Shown here piece after piece: positions 1 to 8,601 of a DNA stretch of 44,400 nt. Source of the DNA: Spirochaetota bacterium (lineage in GTDB: Bacteria; Spirochaetota; Spirochaetia; CADAEX01). Location of the stretch: positions 1-44,400 of the forward strand of contig WQTU01000131.1 of the NCBI GenBank assembly GCA_009786125.1. The letters run 5' to 3'. Under the pieces are notes generated by a model. That model searched no databases. It was given only the letters and a program-made list of their open reading frames with translations, and was not told where the DNA came from. A program made the position numbers and the translations under genes. Every line of letters begins with the position of its first letter. Position 1 is the first letter of the stretch.

Positions 1-448
1 TTTCGGCCCAAGCCGCAACGAAGTTTCCAGCGAATCGCGATGGGTTGGCGGCTGCGCTGTCTCGCCTAAAGGACGGCTCGCATCTCAGCCGCCAACCCTC
101 ATTAGCAACATTCGCGCGCACGTCTTGAGCCTACGGGCAGCCCCGCAACTAAGCCGCAATTCATATCGATACCATGGGCAGAAAGGAAAAACTGCAACGG
201 CTACCCGCAGGCGAAAAACGCATGAGCGATTTCGAGTAAAACGAGCATAAGGGGCACAGCCCCTTTGTCCACCTCATCGTTCTGTCATGTGCAAGCAAAG
301 CTTGCCCGCGACCCTCACTTCTTCGGCGGATGAGCGAATGCGGGATTCGCCGAGAGGCCTACGTGGTATTGGTTTGAATTGCGGATTTGAGCCGTAGGGC
401 AACTTAGTATACTTGCATATTTTTGAAATCTAAATTAAATTTTCAGCT
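1..448. other. GC-rich gene-free region with inverted repeats
   Basis: No convincing gene is seen. The stretch is clearly more GC-rich than the rest of the window and carries several inverted repeats: a perfect 13-bp pair at 42-54 and 86-98 (31-nt loop), a 12/14 pair at 129-142 and 199-212, a 10-bp pair at 154-163 and 375-384, and a short GGGGC/GCCCC hairpin near 249-265. The last belongs to a repeat copy at 249-329. A structured RNA, a cluster of palindromic repeats or the edge of a mobile element are all possible; no known RNA family is recognised. Confidence 0.5.
249..329 (+). repeat. Family B palindromic repeat copy
   Basis: It starts with a hairpin (AAGGGGC, ACA, GCCCCTT). Next comes the block ACCTCATCGTTCTGTCATG, then an internal palindrome GCAAGCAAAGCTTGC, then CGCGACCCTCACTTCTTCGG. 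The same order of blocks is found, reversed, at 21041-21156 and, degenerate, at 31922-32008. This is the cleanest single copy in the window. Confidence 0.6.
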
Positions 449-1564
449 ATGAATAAATATTTTCCACAAGATGCAGAGCTTATGAAAAGTGCAGAAATTG
501 CTGTAAAAGAAGTTCTAAAAGTAAAAACCGGGGAGAAAATCCTTATTATAGCAAATCCTCAGGCAGATTCTTTTGAAATCGCATCTGCGATTTATAAAGC
601 AGCGCTTGAGGCGGGCGGGAAACCAAGCCTCATTATTCAGGAGGCGAAAACTCAATTTGATTTTGCAGACGATGCTGTTGTAAGCGCAATAAAGAGCGCG
701 CCGGATATAATAATTTCGATAAGCCATAACAAACTTGGCAAAGACAAAGAAGCGATTGCATCGCCATATAAAATTGGCGACAAAGATTATGACAATACTT
801 TTCGCTATCTTGTAGAAGGAATAAAAAAGAGCAGGTCGTTCTGGTCTCCGGGCATAACCGCAGATATTTTCAAGCGTACAGTTGCAATAGATTACAACAG
901 GCTGCGAGCAGAATGTGCAGCGCTCAAAGATATTCTGAATAAAACGCATAGCGTAATTATTAAAACTTCCGAAGGAACAGATTTCACAATTCCAATTAAG
1001 GGGAGAAAAATTTTTTGCGATGACGGCGATTTTTCTTTTGCCGGAGCTGGGGGTAATCTTCCGGCAGGCGAGGTTTTTATTTCTCCGCTGGTAGGCGAGA
1101 GCAGCGGCACTATTGTATTTAACGGAAGCATTGCAGTTGGGAGCGGCACTATTGTAATTGATTCTCCGATTAAGGTAACGGTTGTTGATGGGTATATAAC
1201 TTCGATAGATGGGCAGAGCGAAGCAGAAGCGCTTAGGGAAACAATCGCCAAAGGCATGGAGAACTCTCTTCTTATGGAAAAAGATGGGGCGTTAGCCCCA
1301 GGCAAAGGCGAGATATACAAAAAAAATGCAGGCAATATCGGCGAACTTGGAATAGGGCTTAATCCTAATGCAAAAATTACAGGGAATATGCTTGAGGACG
1401 AAAAAGCCTACAGAACCTGCCACATCGCAATAGGCAGCAATTACGACGGAGATGCGCCTAGCCTCATACACCTTGATGGGCTTGTAAAAGAGCCTGATAT
1501 TACAGCCATAATGGAAGACGGAAAATCTGTTTTAATTCTAAAAAAAGGGGAACTGAATTTATAG
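449..1564 (+). CDS. M29-family aminopeptidase (thermophilic aminopeptidase type)
   Basis: A 371-aa protein matching the M29 metallo-aminopeptidase family, which removes N-terminal residues from peptides in the cytoplasm using a two-metal centre. Visible family signatures are NLPAGEVF around residue 205, then GELGIGLNP, MLEDEKA, CHIAIGSN and the late IHLDG; these carry the Glu, His and Asp ligands. Length fits the family (about 370-410). An 11-residue stretch (KDGALAPGKGE) before the GELGIG motif is encoded by a small GGGGC-GTTA-GCCCC palindrome and may be an inserted scrap. No clear Shine-Dalgarno precedes the ATG; a weak promoter (TTGCAT at 413, TAAATT at 436) would give an almost leaderless mRNA. 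It stands alone, convergent with the next gene. Specificity cannot be read. Confidence 0.85.
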   Translation: MNKYFPQDAELMKSAEIAVKEVLKVKTGEKILIIANPQADSFEIASAIYKAALEAGGKPSLIIQEAKTQFDFADDAVVSAIKSAPDIIISISHNKLGKDKEAIASPYKIGDKDYDNTFRYLVEGIKKSRSFWSPGITADIFKRTVAIDYNRLRAECAALKDILNKTHSVIIKTSEGTDFTIPIKGRKIFCDDGDFSFAGAGGNLPAGEVFISPLVGESSGTIVFNGSIAVGSGTIVIDSPIKVTVVDGYITSIDGQSEAEALRETIAKGMENSLLMEKDGALAPGKGEIYKKNAGNIGELGIGLNPNAKITGNMLEDEKAYRTCHIAIGSNYDGDAPSLIHLDGLVKEPDITAIMEDGKSVLILKKGELNL

Positions 1565-1768
1565 AAAATTATCAGGCTGTTAGTCCAACCCGGCAATTAT
1601 AACGAAGTATATCCCGAAGCTTTATCTTTGTTCTGCAAGTTCATTCAAGACAAAAATCACCTCAAGCTTAGTCCAAAAATTGCGCCAATAACAGACGCAA
1701 CGCCCTGCACCTTCGCCAATATTAAAAGTCTTGCCAATTCAATTGCTCAAGTCAAGAGATACTTTTAA
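1565..1768 (+). pseudogene. Open coding-like fragment after the aminopeptidase stop
   Basis: Immediately after the aminopeptidase stop, and in the same frame, the reading frame stays open for 67 codons to a TAA at 1766-1768. It includes PKIAPITDATPCTFANIKSL and ends VKRYF. There is no ATG; the first TTG would give about 44 residues. It overlaps the 3' end of the convergent diguanylate cyclase gene by four bases. I do not recognise the family. It may be the C-terminal relic of a lost gene, or chance. Confidence 0.25.
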
Positions 1769-4578
1769 AAATCTTCGAATGTATATCTGTCGCGCCCATT
1801 CTGCTTAGATCTATATAGCAGCTCATCTGCCTTTTTTACATAATCTGCCCCGGTATGCCCATGCTTCACCTTGCCGGTCGTAACTCCGATAGAAACAGTA
1901 ACATAATCCGCTATCTTGCTTTTCTCATGCAATATCTTGCAGCTTCGTACATCTTCAAGCAGCCTCTCTGCAACCACACGCGCTCCGTTTTCGCTGGTGT
2001 TTGGCAAAACAACAACAAATTCCTCTCCGCCATATCTGGCAATAAAGTCACTGCCTCTCACCAGTCTTTTGGACAGCGCTTTCACAACAGTTTTCAGGCA
2101 ATTATCACCCTCGCAGTGACCATAAGTATCGTTATATTTCTTAAAAAAATCTATATCAATCATCATTAGACTAAGGGTATCTCCTGAGCGAGACAAGGTT
2201 TTTATAATATTGTTAATGGTTTCGTCAAAAAATCGCCTGTTGTAAATACCCGTTAGCGCATCATAATATATTTTATCAACTTCTGATTCGAGCAGCCGTA
2301 TATTATTTTCCATCTTTCTGATAATACGCAAATCTCTTATATAGACAGCCAGAACAAAATCATCTCTATATTGAACCCTAGCAATAGTAACTTCTGCTGG
2401 CATAGCCGTACCATCAAGCATTTTGTATGTCCAATCCACAGTAGAGCTACCCTCTTCAAGAGCTTCTTTTAGATGTCTTACAACTTTATCGGCAGAGCGT
2501 TCTCCGTCTGGCTGAAACTCGGGATAAAGCTCAGAAGATCTCTTAAGAAATTCCTGCTTGTCTTTGAATCCGAAGAGCCGAATTGCTTCATGGTTGCAGT
2601 CTATCTTCCTGAAGCTGCTGTCAAACAATTGGCAGCACAGCGGAGTTGTGTCAAGCAAAATTTTTGTGCGGTTATGCGCTTCCTCGACTTCCGCAGCCAA
2701 ATAACGGCGGTTTATCGCATTTGCTATCATAAGGCTTATGGAACGCAGAATATCGATCTCTTCTTCTGTAAAAACGCGCTCCCTTATGCAATCGTCAATG
2801 CTAAAAAATCCCCAAAATTGCTCCTTCAAAAATAACGGAATAATTACAATTGTTTTTATATCAAAAATCCCCAAAAACTCCTGGTCATCCTGAGACATTT
2901 GCGAAAGCGGTTTATTTATATATCCGCCGTGCAAAAACAGGCTCTCCCATTCCGGTTTATCTTTGTAGGAATAACTAAAACCCTCAGGAACCGAAGGTTT
3001 GCGCTTCCCGACTTCGCTGAGCCATTCGTAGGAAAGAACAAAATGCAAATCTCCGTTTATCATTTTATTTTGCCAGATTTGAACACGGTCAGCTTCAATG
3101 CTGCGCCCTACGAGTTCCAAACTTGTCAAAAAAACAGTTCTAATTTTTTCGTTATCCTCTGCTGTAAGCAGAGAGCCCGCCGCACGATTTACTGCATGGA
3201 GCAGATTATCCCGCTGCTCGATCTCGCTTAGCATCTTTACATGTTCGCGCAAATCTCTCGTATACCCGGCTACAAGATAATCCCCCTTGTAGTCAACGCG
3301 AACAAGCGTAACCTCTGCGGGCAGCGGCGTACCATCCGGCATTTGGTGCATCCATTCGCCCGACCAGTAGCCCTCATCAAACACTTTGCTTACAAGCATC
3401 ACAGCCTTTTTATCGGAACGCTGCCCGTCGGGCTGGTAAACGGGCGAACAGTCGTGTAAAAACCTTTCCACATATTCCTGTTTGTCCTTAAATCCATAAA
3501 GCCTTACGGCTGCTTCGTTGCAATCTATTACATTAAGGTGTTTATCCCACAACTGGCAGCACAACGGGGTTGAGTCCAGCAAAACTTTTATGCGTTCGTT
3601 AGCCTCGATTACCTCGCGCCTCAGTTTATGGTGTATAACAGCGTTCGCAAATAAAAATGCAGCAGTACACATTACTTCTGCATAATCGTCCTTAAAATAG
3701 CGTTCGTTATGATGGTCTTCAAAAAGCACAAATCCCCAGAAAAAATTGCCTAGATATACCGGCGCAGCAAAAACCGACACCATGTCATATTTTTTCAGCT
3801 TGGCAGCTTCCTCTTCAGGCATCAGCCGAACCGGGCTGTTAACTGCTTTATTTTCCACAAAATACTTTTCCCAGCTTGGCGTATAATCAGCGTATGTAAT
3901 GTCTGTAAATAAAGGCGGCATAGTGCCTCCTTTTCTTTCCCATCGGTAAATTTGCGATGTGTGCAAGACAGCCCGCTCCGGGCAATTTCGCCAAACAGAC
4001 ACCCGGTCTATACCCACTATATCTGCGATATGCCTGACCTCTTCTGCCATCATATCCTCAAATGGTTTTTCATGCTGCGAGAGAAAACTAACAGATGTCC
4101 TGTTCAGAGCGTTTGTCAGGTTTTGCAGATTTTCGAGATCTTTTTGCGATTGCCTGATATCTGTTATATCATAACTAAACTGGAGACGAGCTTTTTTACC
4201 GTCTGCCCAGTCAATGCACTTGTCGATATTTCGGTAATAACGTTTTGCTTTTGTATTCTGCTCTTCCCAAACAATTACTTTGTCCGGATCTTCGGCAAAC
4301 TGAGGACAAGGACAGCATTTACATCTCTTTTCTCTGCCTTCGTAAAAAATCTTGTAACACGGCTGTCCTAGCACATCGCCCTCAATTCCAAAATGCTGCT
4401 TCATATAATCGTTTACAAACAATATTTCGCTGGTATCAATATCAGATACATAAATTAGTGCGTCAAGGTTATTTAATATGTTTGTTTTAATATCAAGCGT
4501 TTCTTTCGGCTCGCTTAGCGCTTCTTCTGTCTGCTTTTTTTCGGAAGCCTGATACTTACGAATATTTTCGTTTAACAA
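1765..4578 (-). CDS. PAS/GAF sensor diguanylate cyclase (GGDEF)
   Basis: A 937-aa soluble multidomain protein that should make cyclic di-GMP from two GTP. Order: PAS (about 35-145, with a cysteine-rich KRCKCCPCP segment), GAF (about 150-325), PAS (330-450), GAF (460-630), PAS (640-755), GGDEF (770-937). The active site reads GGEEF at 850-854. RGSD at 841-844, five residues upstream, fits the inhibitory I-site (RxxD), so product feedback is likely. The two later PAS domains are close duplicates (PLCCQL, FGFKDKQEF and QPDGxRS recur). No membrane segment is seen, so signals are probably cytoplasmic. The start is TTG with AAGGGAG seven bases upstream. The promoter is at 4694-4723. Confidence 0.92.
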   Translation of the reverse strand: MLNENIRKYQASEKKQTEEALSEPKETLDIKTNILNNLDALIYVSDIDTSEILFVNDYMKQHFGIEGDVLGQPCYKIFYEGREKRCKCCPCPQFAEDPDKVIVWEEQNTKAKRYYRNIDKCIDWADGKKARLQFSYDITDIRQSQKDLENLQNLTNALNRTSVSFLSQHEKPFEDMMAEEVRHIADIVGIDRVSVWRNCPERAVLHTSQIYRWERKGGTMPPLFTDITYADYTPSWEKYFVENKAVNSPVRLMPEEEAAKLKKYDMVSVFAAPVYLGNFFWGFVLFEDHHNERYFKDDYAEVMCTAAFLFANAVIHHKLRREVIEANERIKVLLDSTPLCCQLWDKHLNVIDCNEAAVRLYGFKDKQEYVERFLHDCSPVYQPDGQRSDKKAVMLVSKVFDEGYWSGEWMHQMPDGTPLPAEVTLVRVDYKGDYLVAGYTRDLREHVKMLSEIEQRDNLLHAVNRAAGSLLTAEDNEKIRTVFLTSLELVGRSIEADRVQIWQNKMINGDLHFVLSYEWLSEVGKRKPSVPEGFSYSYKDKPEWESLFLHGGYINKPLSQMSQDDQEFLGIFDIKTIVIIPLFLKEQFWGFFSIDDCIRERVFTEEEIDILRSISLMIANAINRRYLAAEVEEAHNRTKILLDTTPLCCQLFDSSFRKIDCNHEAIRLFGFKDKQEFLKRSSELYPEFQPDGERSADKVVRHLKEALEEGSSTVDWTYKMLDGTAMPAEVTIARVQYRDDFVLAVYIRDLRIIRKMENNIRLLESEVDKIYYDALTGIYNRRFFDETINNIIKTLSRSGDTLSLMMIDIDFFKKYNDTYGHCEGDNCLKTVVKALSKRLVRGSDFIARYGGEEFVVVLPNTSENGARVVAERLLEDVRSCKILHEKSKIADYVTVSIGVTTGKVKHGHTGADYVKKADELLYRSKQNGRDRYTFEDF

Positions 4579-4693
4579 TAGAAAACTCCCTTCCTGCTCC
4601 AGACACTATGCAGCTCATTGTGAAATCTTCCAATATTCAGTAAAAATTTGCAGCAAGGCACTTTTTTCATATTTGGTGTATCTCTATCCGGTT

Positions 4694-4723
4694 ATTATAC
4701 ACTATTTACACTGTAAAAATCAA
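4694..4723 (-). promoter_or_regulatory. Promoter of the diguanylate cyclase with a palindromic operator
   Basis: On the minus strand TTGATT (4723-4718), an 18-bp spacer and a perfect TATAAT (4699-4694) lie about 115 bp before the TTG start. The spacer holds a perfect palindrome, TTTACA-C-TGTAAA at 4705-4717, placed where a bound repressor would block RNA polymerase. The regulator is unknown. Confidence 0.65.
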
Positions 4724-4752
4724 TTATATAATTTTTTTCATAATCAAAATTC

Positions 4753-4915
4753 TTAAGGAACCGCTGATTTATTCAATCGAGAATAAATTGCGCAGCACCC
4801 CGAACTTGTTCGGGGCTACAATACCTTATTATCCTTTTTTCGCAGTTTTCTGCAAGGAAACGAGAAAAAATATGGACGCACTGATTAGAGTCAAATTTAA
4901 TCAGTGCTTCCTTAA
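4753..4915. mobile_element. MITE-like element, family A, full-length copy
   Basis: A 163-bp non-coding element. The left end TTAAGGAACCGCTGATTTA (4753-4771) and the reverse complement of the right end (4897-4915) match at 16 of 19 positions. Each end also has its own hairpin: GCTGATTTATTC pairing inward on the left, and GCACTGATTA (878-887) with TAATCAGTGC (898-907) on the right. The middle holds a perfect CCCCGAAC-TT-GTTCGGGG hairpin (4798-4815) and a longer one near 4840-4870. Related copies lie at 8602-8674 and 44291-44400. No transposase is present, so it would be non-autonomous. No certain target duplication is seen. Confidence 0.6.
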
Positions 4916-4992
4916 AAGGGACATTCTTTGTCTATACAAAGACAAAAAAAGCACTATGAGGCACAAAAGCTGCAAAAAACAACACTATAAAA

Positions 4993-6243
4993 CTATTCCT
5001 TAATGATAGTTATTATAATACTGTTAATTTTTGTAGCAGAAACAGAATTAACAGTAAGTAAAACGTTTTCGAAAGATATTTTTTCCCTTTTCTTTGGTAT
5101 TCTTCCGATTTCATCGATCACATACCCGCCAATAGTTTGGGAAAATTTTCCTATAGGAAGATTTATTCCAAGCTTGTCATTTACAGCGCTTATTAACGCA
5201 TTTCCCTGCACAAGGTAATTAAACTCATCTATCGAAATTATTTTTTCGCTTTCCAGAGAATCTCTTTCATCGTAAAGTTTTCCGATAATCTCTTCGGCAA
5301 TATCTTCCATTGTTACAATACCAGCCAGACCGCCGTATTCATCAAGCACAACTACCATCTTTCTCTTTTCCTTTTGCATAAGAAAAAGAACTTCCTTGAT
5401 TTTTTTGTTTCCATGCACAAAAAACGGCGGAATCATGATGTCGGACAACTTTAAAATAGAAACATCTTCTGTTGGATTTGACATTCTTTTAACAATATCT
5501 TTTACCAGCACAATGCCTGCAATGTTTTCCTGATTTTTTTCATACACAGGAATGCGGGAGTGCCCATCTGAATTTATAAGCCCAATTACATCTTTTACAA
5601 GACTGTTTTTTTCAAGGCTGAATACTTCTGTTCTGTGCGTCATTATGCTGCTTATATTTTGCTGATCAAGGCGAAACACAGCATGAACCATTTCTGTCTC
5701 ATAATCATCGAGAACACCCTGGGCATCTGCATATTTTACAAGCCGCAAAATAGCATCTGTTGTAATTGGATTTTTTTGATTTTTTCCGAACATTTTTATA
5801 ACAAGCCGGCTTATAAGTGTAATAAAAAAAACAAACGGCATAAAAACAATAATAAAAAAACTTACCAGCGGAGCGCAAAGAACAGCAAACATTTCATTGC
5901 GGGCAAGCCCCACATTTTTGGGAACTACCTCGCCGAAAATTAATATCAGAAGCGTTATAATGCCTGTCATGACCCCGATAACAGCATCGCCAAACAGCTC
6001 TAACGTAACTTTGGTAGTTATTACAGAAACAGTAATATTGCAAAGATTACTTCCGCCAAGAACAGTTGTAAGAAATCTTTCCGGGTCTTTAAGGATTTTC
6101 TTTATTAACTTCCCGCTTCTGCCGCGTTTTTCTGCAAGCGCGTCCAGTTGAATAGGAGAAAGAGATGTGAAAGCTATTTCTGCTATAGAAAAAAAAGCAG
6201 AAAAAAACAGTAAAACAACAATTGCTGCAAATTCAACAATCAT
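4993..6243 (-). CDS. DUF21/CBS-pair/CorC-HlyC family membrane protein
   Basis: A 416-aa protein with the layout of the CNNM/CorC (TlyC, YfjD) group: an N-terminal DUF21 membrane domain with about four helices (residues 1-140, including FSIAEIAFTSLSP and FGEVVPKNVGLA), two CBS domains (about 195-320, with THRTEVFSL and VVVLDEYGGLAGIVTMEDI), and a C-terminal CorC_HlyC domain (about 330-416). Relatives act in divalent cation (Mg or Co) efflux or homeostasis; Treponema homologues are often named haemolysins on weak grounds. Its start overlaps the stop of the upstream iron-sulfur protein by 4 nt (ATGA), so it is probably the last gene of that operon. Specificity cannot be told. Confidence 0.88.
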   Translation of the reverse strand: MIVEFAAIVVLLFFSAFFSIAEIAFTSLSPIQLDALAEKRGRSGKLIKKILKDPERFLTTVLGGSNLCNITVSVITTKVTLELFGDAVIGVMTGIITLLILIFGEVVPKNVGLARNEMFAVLCAPLVSFFIIVFMPFVFFITLISRLVIKMFGKNQKNPITTDAILRLVKYADAQGVLDDYETEMVHAVFRLDQQNISSIMTHRTEVFSLEKNSLVKDVIGLINSDGHSRIPVYEKNQENIAGIVLVKDIVKRMSNPTEDVSILKLSDIMIPPFFVHGNKKIKEVLFLMQKEKRKMVVVLDEYGGLAGIVTMEDIAEEIIGKLYDERDSLESEKIISIDEFNYLVQGNALISAVNDKLGINLPIGKFSQTIGGYVIDEIGRIPKKREKISFENVLLTVNSVSATKINSIIITIIKE

Positions 6244-7601
6244 GGTTCAGCCAGATTTTCTGTCTCAGAATGGGGTTTATAAACAACAGGCATCTTTTTT
6301 TCCAAATCCCACATACGTCTTGCAAGTTCCCGGATCTCATCCCTGAAAATAAAGATACAATCGCTTTTTTCCGCAAAACCTAACCCTCCAAAAATTTCTT
6401 TCCCGCTAGTATGCCTTACTATATCTTCAGCAAGAGCCCTGCAAGTTGGAGCGCCGCATGAGCCGCAATCAAGTCCTGGAAGCTCTTTATGAATAATATC
6501 AAGCTGCTCCATTTTTTGCATTGCAACATTTATATCTTTATCCAGTTTCATAACTGATTCTGAATATATCTCCTTTGTCCAGGAAAGATCAAAACATGGA
6601 TTCCTGAATATCTCATCGTCCCGGACAACAGTTTTGTTATTCTTTATAATTCTTTTTACTGCAGACCTTGCTATAAATGTGTTTTCAACATTAAAAGTTC
6701 CGCCAACGCAGCCGCCTGGGCAGGCCATAACTTCTATAAAATCAACATCATGTATATCTTCGTTTTCAATCTGCTCAAGAACTTTTATTACCTGCAAAAT
6801 TCCGTCAACAGAAATACTTTTTGGGGCATCTACAGCATCGCTTTCTCCGTCGCTTTGCGCCCACCCTATTCCGGCGCCGGAAACATTTGAATACCTTATT
6901 GGAGTAGTAATTTTTTTAATAGCTGCTCTTAGTTTTGAATAAATGGTATTTACGCTTATTACTCCGTCAACAAAAGAATCTTCATGCCCGATAGGAGCTC
7001 TTACTGCCGTTACTTTCGCGGGGCAAGGAGAAATAAAAAAAACTCCTATGTTCTTTTTGTCCTTGTGTATATATTTTTTTACTACCCTTGCAGCAACTTC
7101 CATCGGCGATTGTATTTTTATTATATTTTCAATAAGAGAAGGAAATCTTAGCTGTATAAGCCTTACAACAGCAGGGCACGAAGATGATATAAGCGGTTTT
7201 GGATAACTGCCTGCTTCAATAAGTTTTCTGGTTGCGACTGTTACTATTTCCGCTGCTTTTGCAACTTCATATACATCATCAAATCCTATTTCGAGCAACG
7301 CAGAAAGAACAAACTCAGGGGCCTCTATTTCCCTGAACTGCCCGTATAAACTTGGAGCAGGAAGAGCTACCTTATAATCATATTTGTCTATTATTTCAAA
7401 AGGATCGGACAGCGCTTTTTTTGCATGAGCAGGGCAGCTGCGTATACATTCTCCGCAATCAATGCACCTGTCTCTTATTATATAAGCTTTTCCATCCCTG
7501 ACCCTGATCGCTTCTGTAGGGCAATCTGATATACAGTTCGTACATCCGCGGCAGAGAGTTTCATCAAGAGTAACTGAATGATAATAGCCCTTTTTGTTCA
7601 T
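6240..7601 (-). CDS. [FeFe]-hydrogenase-like iron-sulfur protein, probably a sensor
   Basis: A 453-aa protein. Residues 17-27 (CxxCxxCxxxCP) and 46-56 (the same pattern) are two ferredoxin 4Fe-4S sites. Residues about 75-310 resemble the [FeFe]-hydrogenase H-cluster domain: SSSCP at 139-143, SPCPAK at 190-195 and EVMACPGGCVGG at 289-300. Against the catalytic motifs TSCCP, MPCxxKxxE and ExMxCxxGC, the four cluster cysteines (142, 192, 293, 297) are kept. The proton-shuttle cysteine is Ser141 and the L2 glutamate is Ala198, so H2 turnover is doubtful. Residues 378, 381, 386 and 414 form a further PF04060-type 4Fe-4S site. It overlaps the RsbW-like ATPase by 4 nt and the next gene by 4 nt. A redox or H2 sensing role is inference. 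Confidence 0.85.
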   Translation of the reverse strand: MNKKGYYHSVTLDETLCRGCTNCISDCPTEAIRVRDGKAYIIRDRCIDCGECIRSCPAHAKKALSDPFEIIDKYDYKVALPAPSLYGQFREIEAPEFVLSALLEIGFDDVYEVAKAAEIVTVATRKLIEAGSYPKPLISSSCPAVVRLIQLRFPSLIENIIKIQSPMEVAARVVKKYIHKDKKNIGVFFISPCPAKVTAVRAPIGHEDSFVDGVISVNTIYSKLRAAIKKITTPIRYSNVSGAGIGWAQSDGESDAVDAPKSISVDGILQVIKVLEQIENEDIHDVDFIEVMACPGGCVGGTFNVENTFIARSAVKRIIKNNKTVVRDDEIFRNPCFDLSWTKEIYSESVMKLDKDINVAMQKMEQLDIIHKELPGLDCGSCGAPTCRALAEDIVRHTSGKEIFGGLGFAEKSDCIFIFRDEIRELARRMWDLEKKMPVVYKPHSETENLAEP

Positions 7602-8011
7602 GCAAGTTTTACCTTAATTATAACAGTTGTTCCCTCTCCCGGCTTGCTTTTTATTTCCAAAGAATCGGAATTCCTTTTAATATTGGGAAGACCCATACCT
7701 GCGCCAAACCCCATTTCCCGGATCGAATCTGTAGCTGTTGTATATCCCTCCTGCATCGCCAGATCAATATCAGCTATGCCCGGTCCCTTGTCGGAAATAA
7801 CCATTGTAGCAAGCTCTGGAGTTATTTCGATATCAACATCGCCTCCGCCGCCATGTATAACCATATTAATTTCAGCTTCATAAAGAGAAATTACTGCTTT
7901 TTTTACAATAACAGGATTAATCCCAAGCTGCAAAAGGCTTTTCTTAAAACTACTCGATGCCGTACCTGCTGCAGACATATCATCTTTAGCAATGCTGAAA
8001 TTTAATTTCAT
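7598..8011 (-). CDS. RsbW-like histidine-kinase-type ATPase
   Basis: A 137-aa stand-alone HATPase_c domain of the anti-sigma-factor kinase type. Visible ATP-binding boxes are the N box (SLYEAEINMVIHG, residues about 43-55), G1 (ISDKGPGI, about 73-80) and G2 (GFGAGMGLPNI, about 101-111). There is no histidine phosphotransfer domain or sensor part, so it would phosphorylate or bind a partner protein. Its stop overlaps the start of the hydrogenase-like iron-sulfur gene (ATGA), which suggests that the two products work together. No anti-anti-sigma (STAS) or SpoIIE partner is in the window, so its target is unknown. Confidence 0.85.
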   Translation of the reverse strand: MKLNFSIAKDDMSAAGTASSSFKKSLLQLGINPVIVKKAVISLYEAEINMVIHGGGGDVDIEITPELATMVISDKGPGIADIDLAMQEGYTTATDSIREMGFGAGMGLPNIKRNSDSLEIKSKPGEGTTVIIKVKLA

Positions 8012-8021
8012 AAAATTTTAA

Positions 8022-8591
8022 TTACCACCTAAAATGAATTACAGGAGGATAAGCTTTTTTTACTGCTGCTGCAAGCGCTGTGCCGCCCAAAATCCCGGCA
8101 AGAGCTTGTGCAAAATTAAGCGGCACTTCAACCAATGCAGCGCCTGGACCAACCATAAAGATTTGTGCAATAAAATAGCCTGATATCATTATACTTGCGC
8201 CTACAAGAAAGCACAAAGAAATCACTAAAAAAGCATTAATTCGATAATTCCCATCTTTTACAAAAGCATTGTAAACAAGCCCAACGAGCAGCCCCTGAAG
8301 CCCTCGTGTAACCAAGGAAACAGGCGCGTACTGACCAAATCCGGCAATAAGATTGGCAATCGCTGTTCCAAGACCTGCTGCAAAAAGAGCAGAAATCGGA
8401 CCAAAAACAAATGCTGTAAAAAATATTGCTATATCGCTAAGGTTTAGAAATCCCCCTGTAGGGGCAACAGGAATTCTTATGACAATTGTAAAAATAGTAA
8501 CAATGGCAGTTAAAATTACAATCGAAGCTATTCTAAATGCTATTGTATTTGAAAATTTTTCCGGGTTTTCCGATTTTTCCGATTTTGACAC
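8022..8591 (-). CDS. ECF transporter substrate-binding (S) component
   Basis: A 189-aa membrane protein with about five or six helices, of the ECF-transporter S-component type (PTGGFLNLSDIAIFFTAFVFGP is characteristic of the HmpT/PdxU-like branch). It would bind a vitamin or vitamin precursor and hand it to EcfT and the ATPases; which one cannot be read, with hydroxymethylpyrimidine- or pyridoxine-like substrates only possibilities. The start is GTG, with AGGAG seven bases upstream at the edge of the repeat at 8602-8674. It is separated from ecfT by that repeat and followed by the RsbW-like ATPase after 10 nt. Confidence 0.85.
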   Translation of the reverse strand: MSKSEKSENPEKFSNTIAFRIASIVILTAIVTIFTIVIRIPVAPTGGFLNLSDIAIFFTAFVFGPISALFAAGLGTAIANLIAGFGQYAPVSLVTRGLQGLLVGLVYNAFVKDGNYRINAFLVISLCFLVGASIMISGYFIAQIFMVGPGAALVEVPLNFAQALAGILGGTALAAAVKKAYPPVIHFRW

Positions 8592-8601
8592 AACTTTACT
8601 C

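Noticed and set aside
4926-4943. Hairpin TCTTTGT-CTAT-ACAAAGA as a terminator
   Set aside because: The stem is perfect but no T run follows it on either strand.
6240-7601. Catalytic [FeFe] hydrogenase
   Set aside because: The proton-shuttle cysteine and L2 glutamate are replaced, and no maturation or partner hydrogenase genes are nearby.
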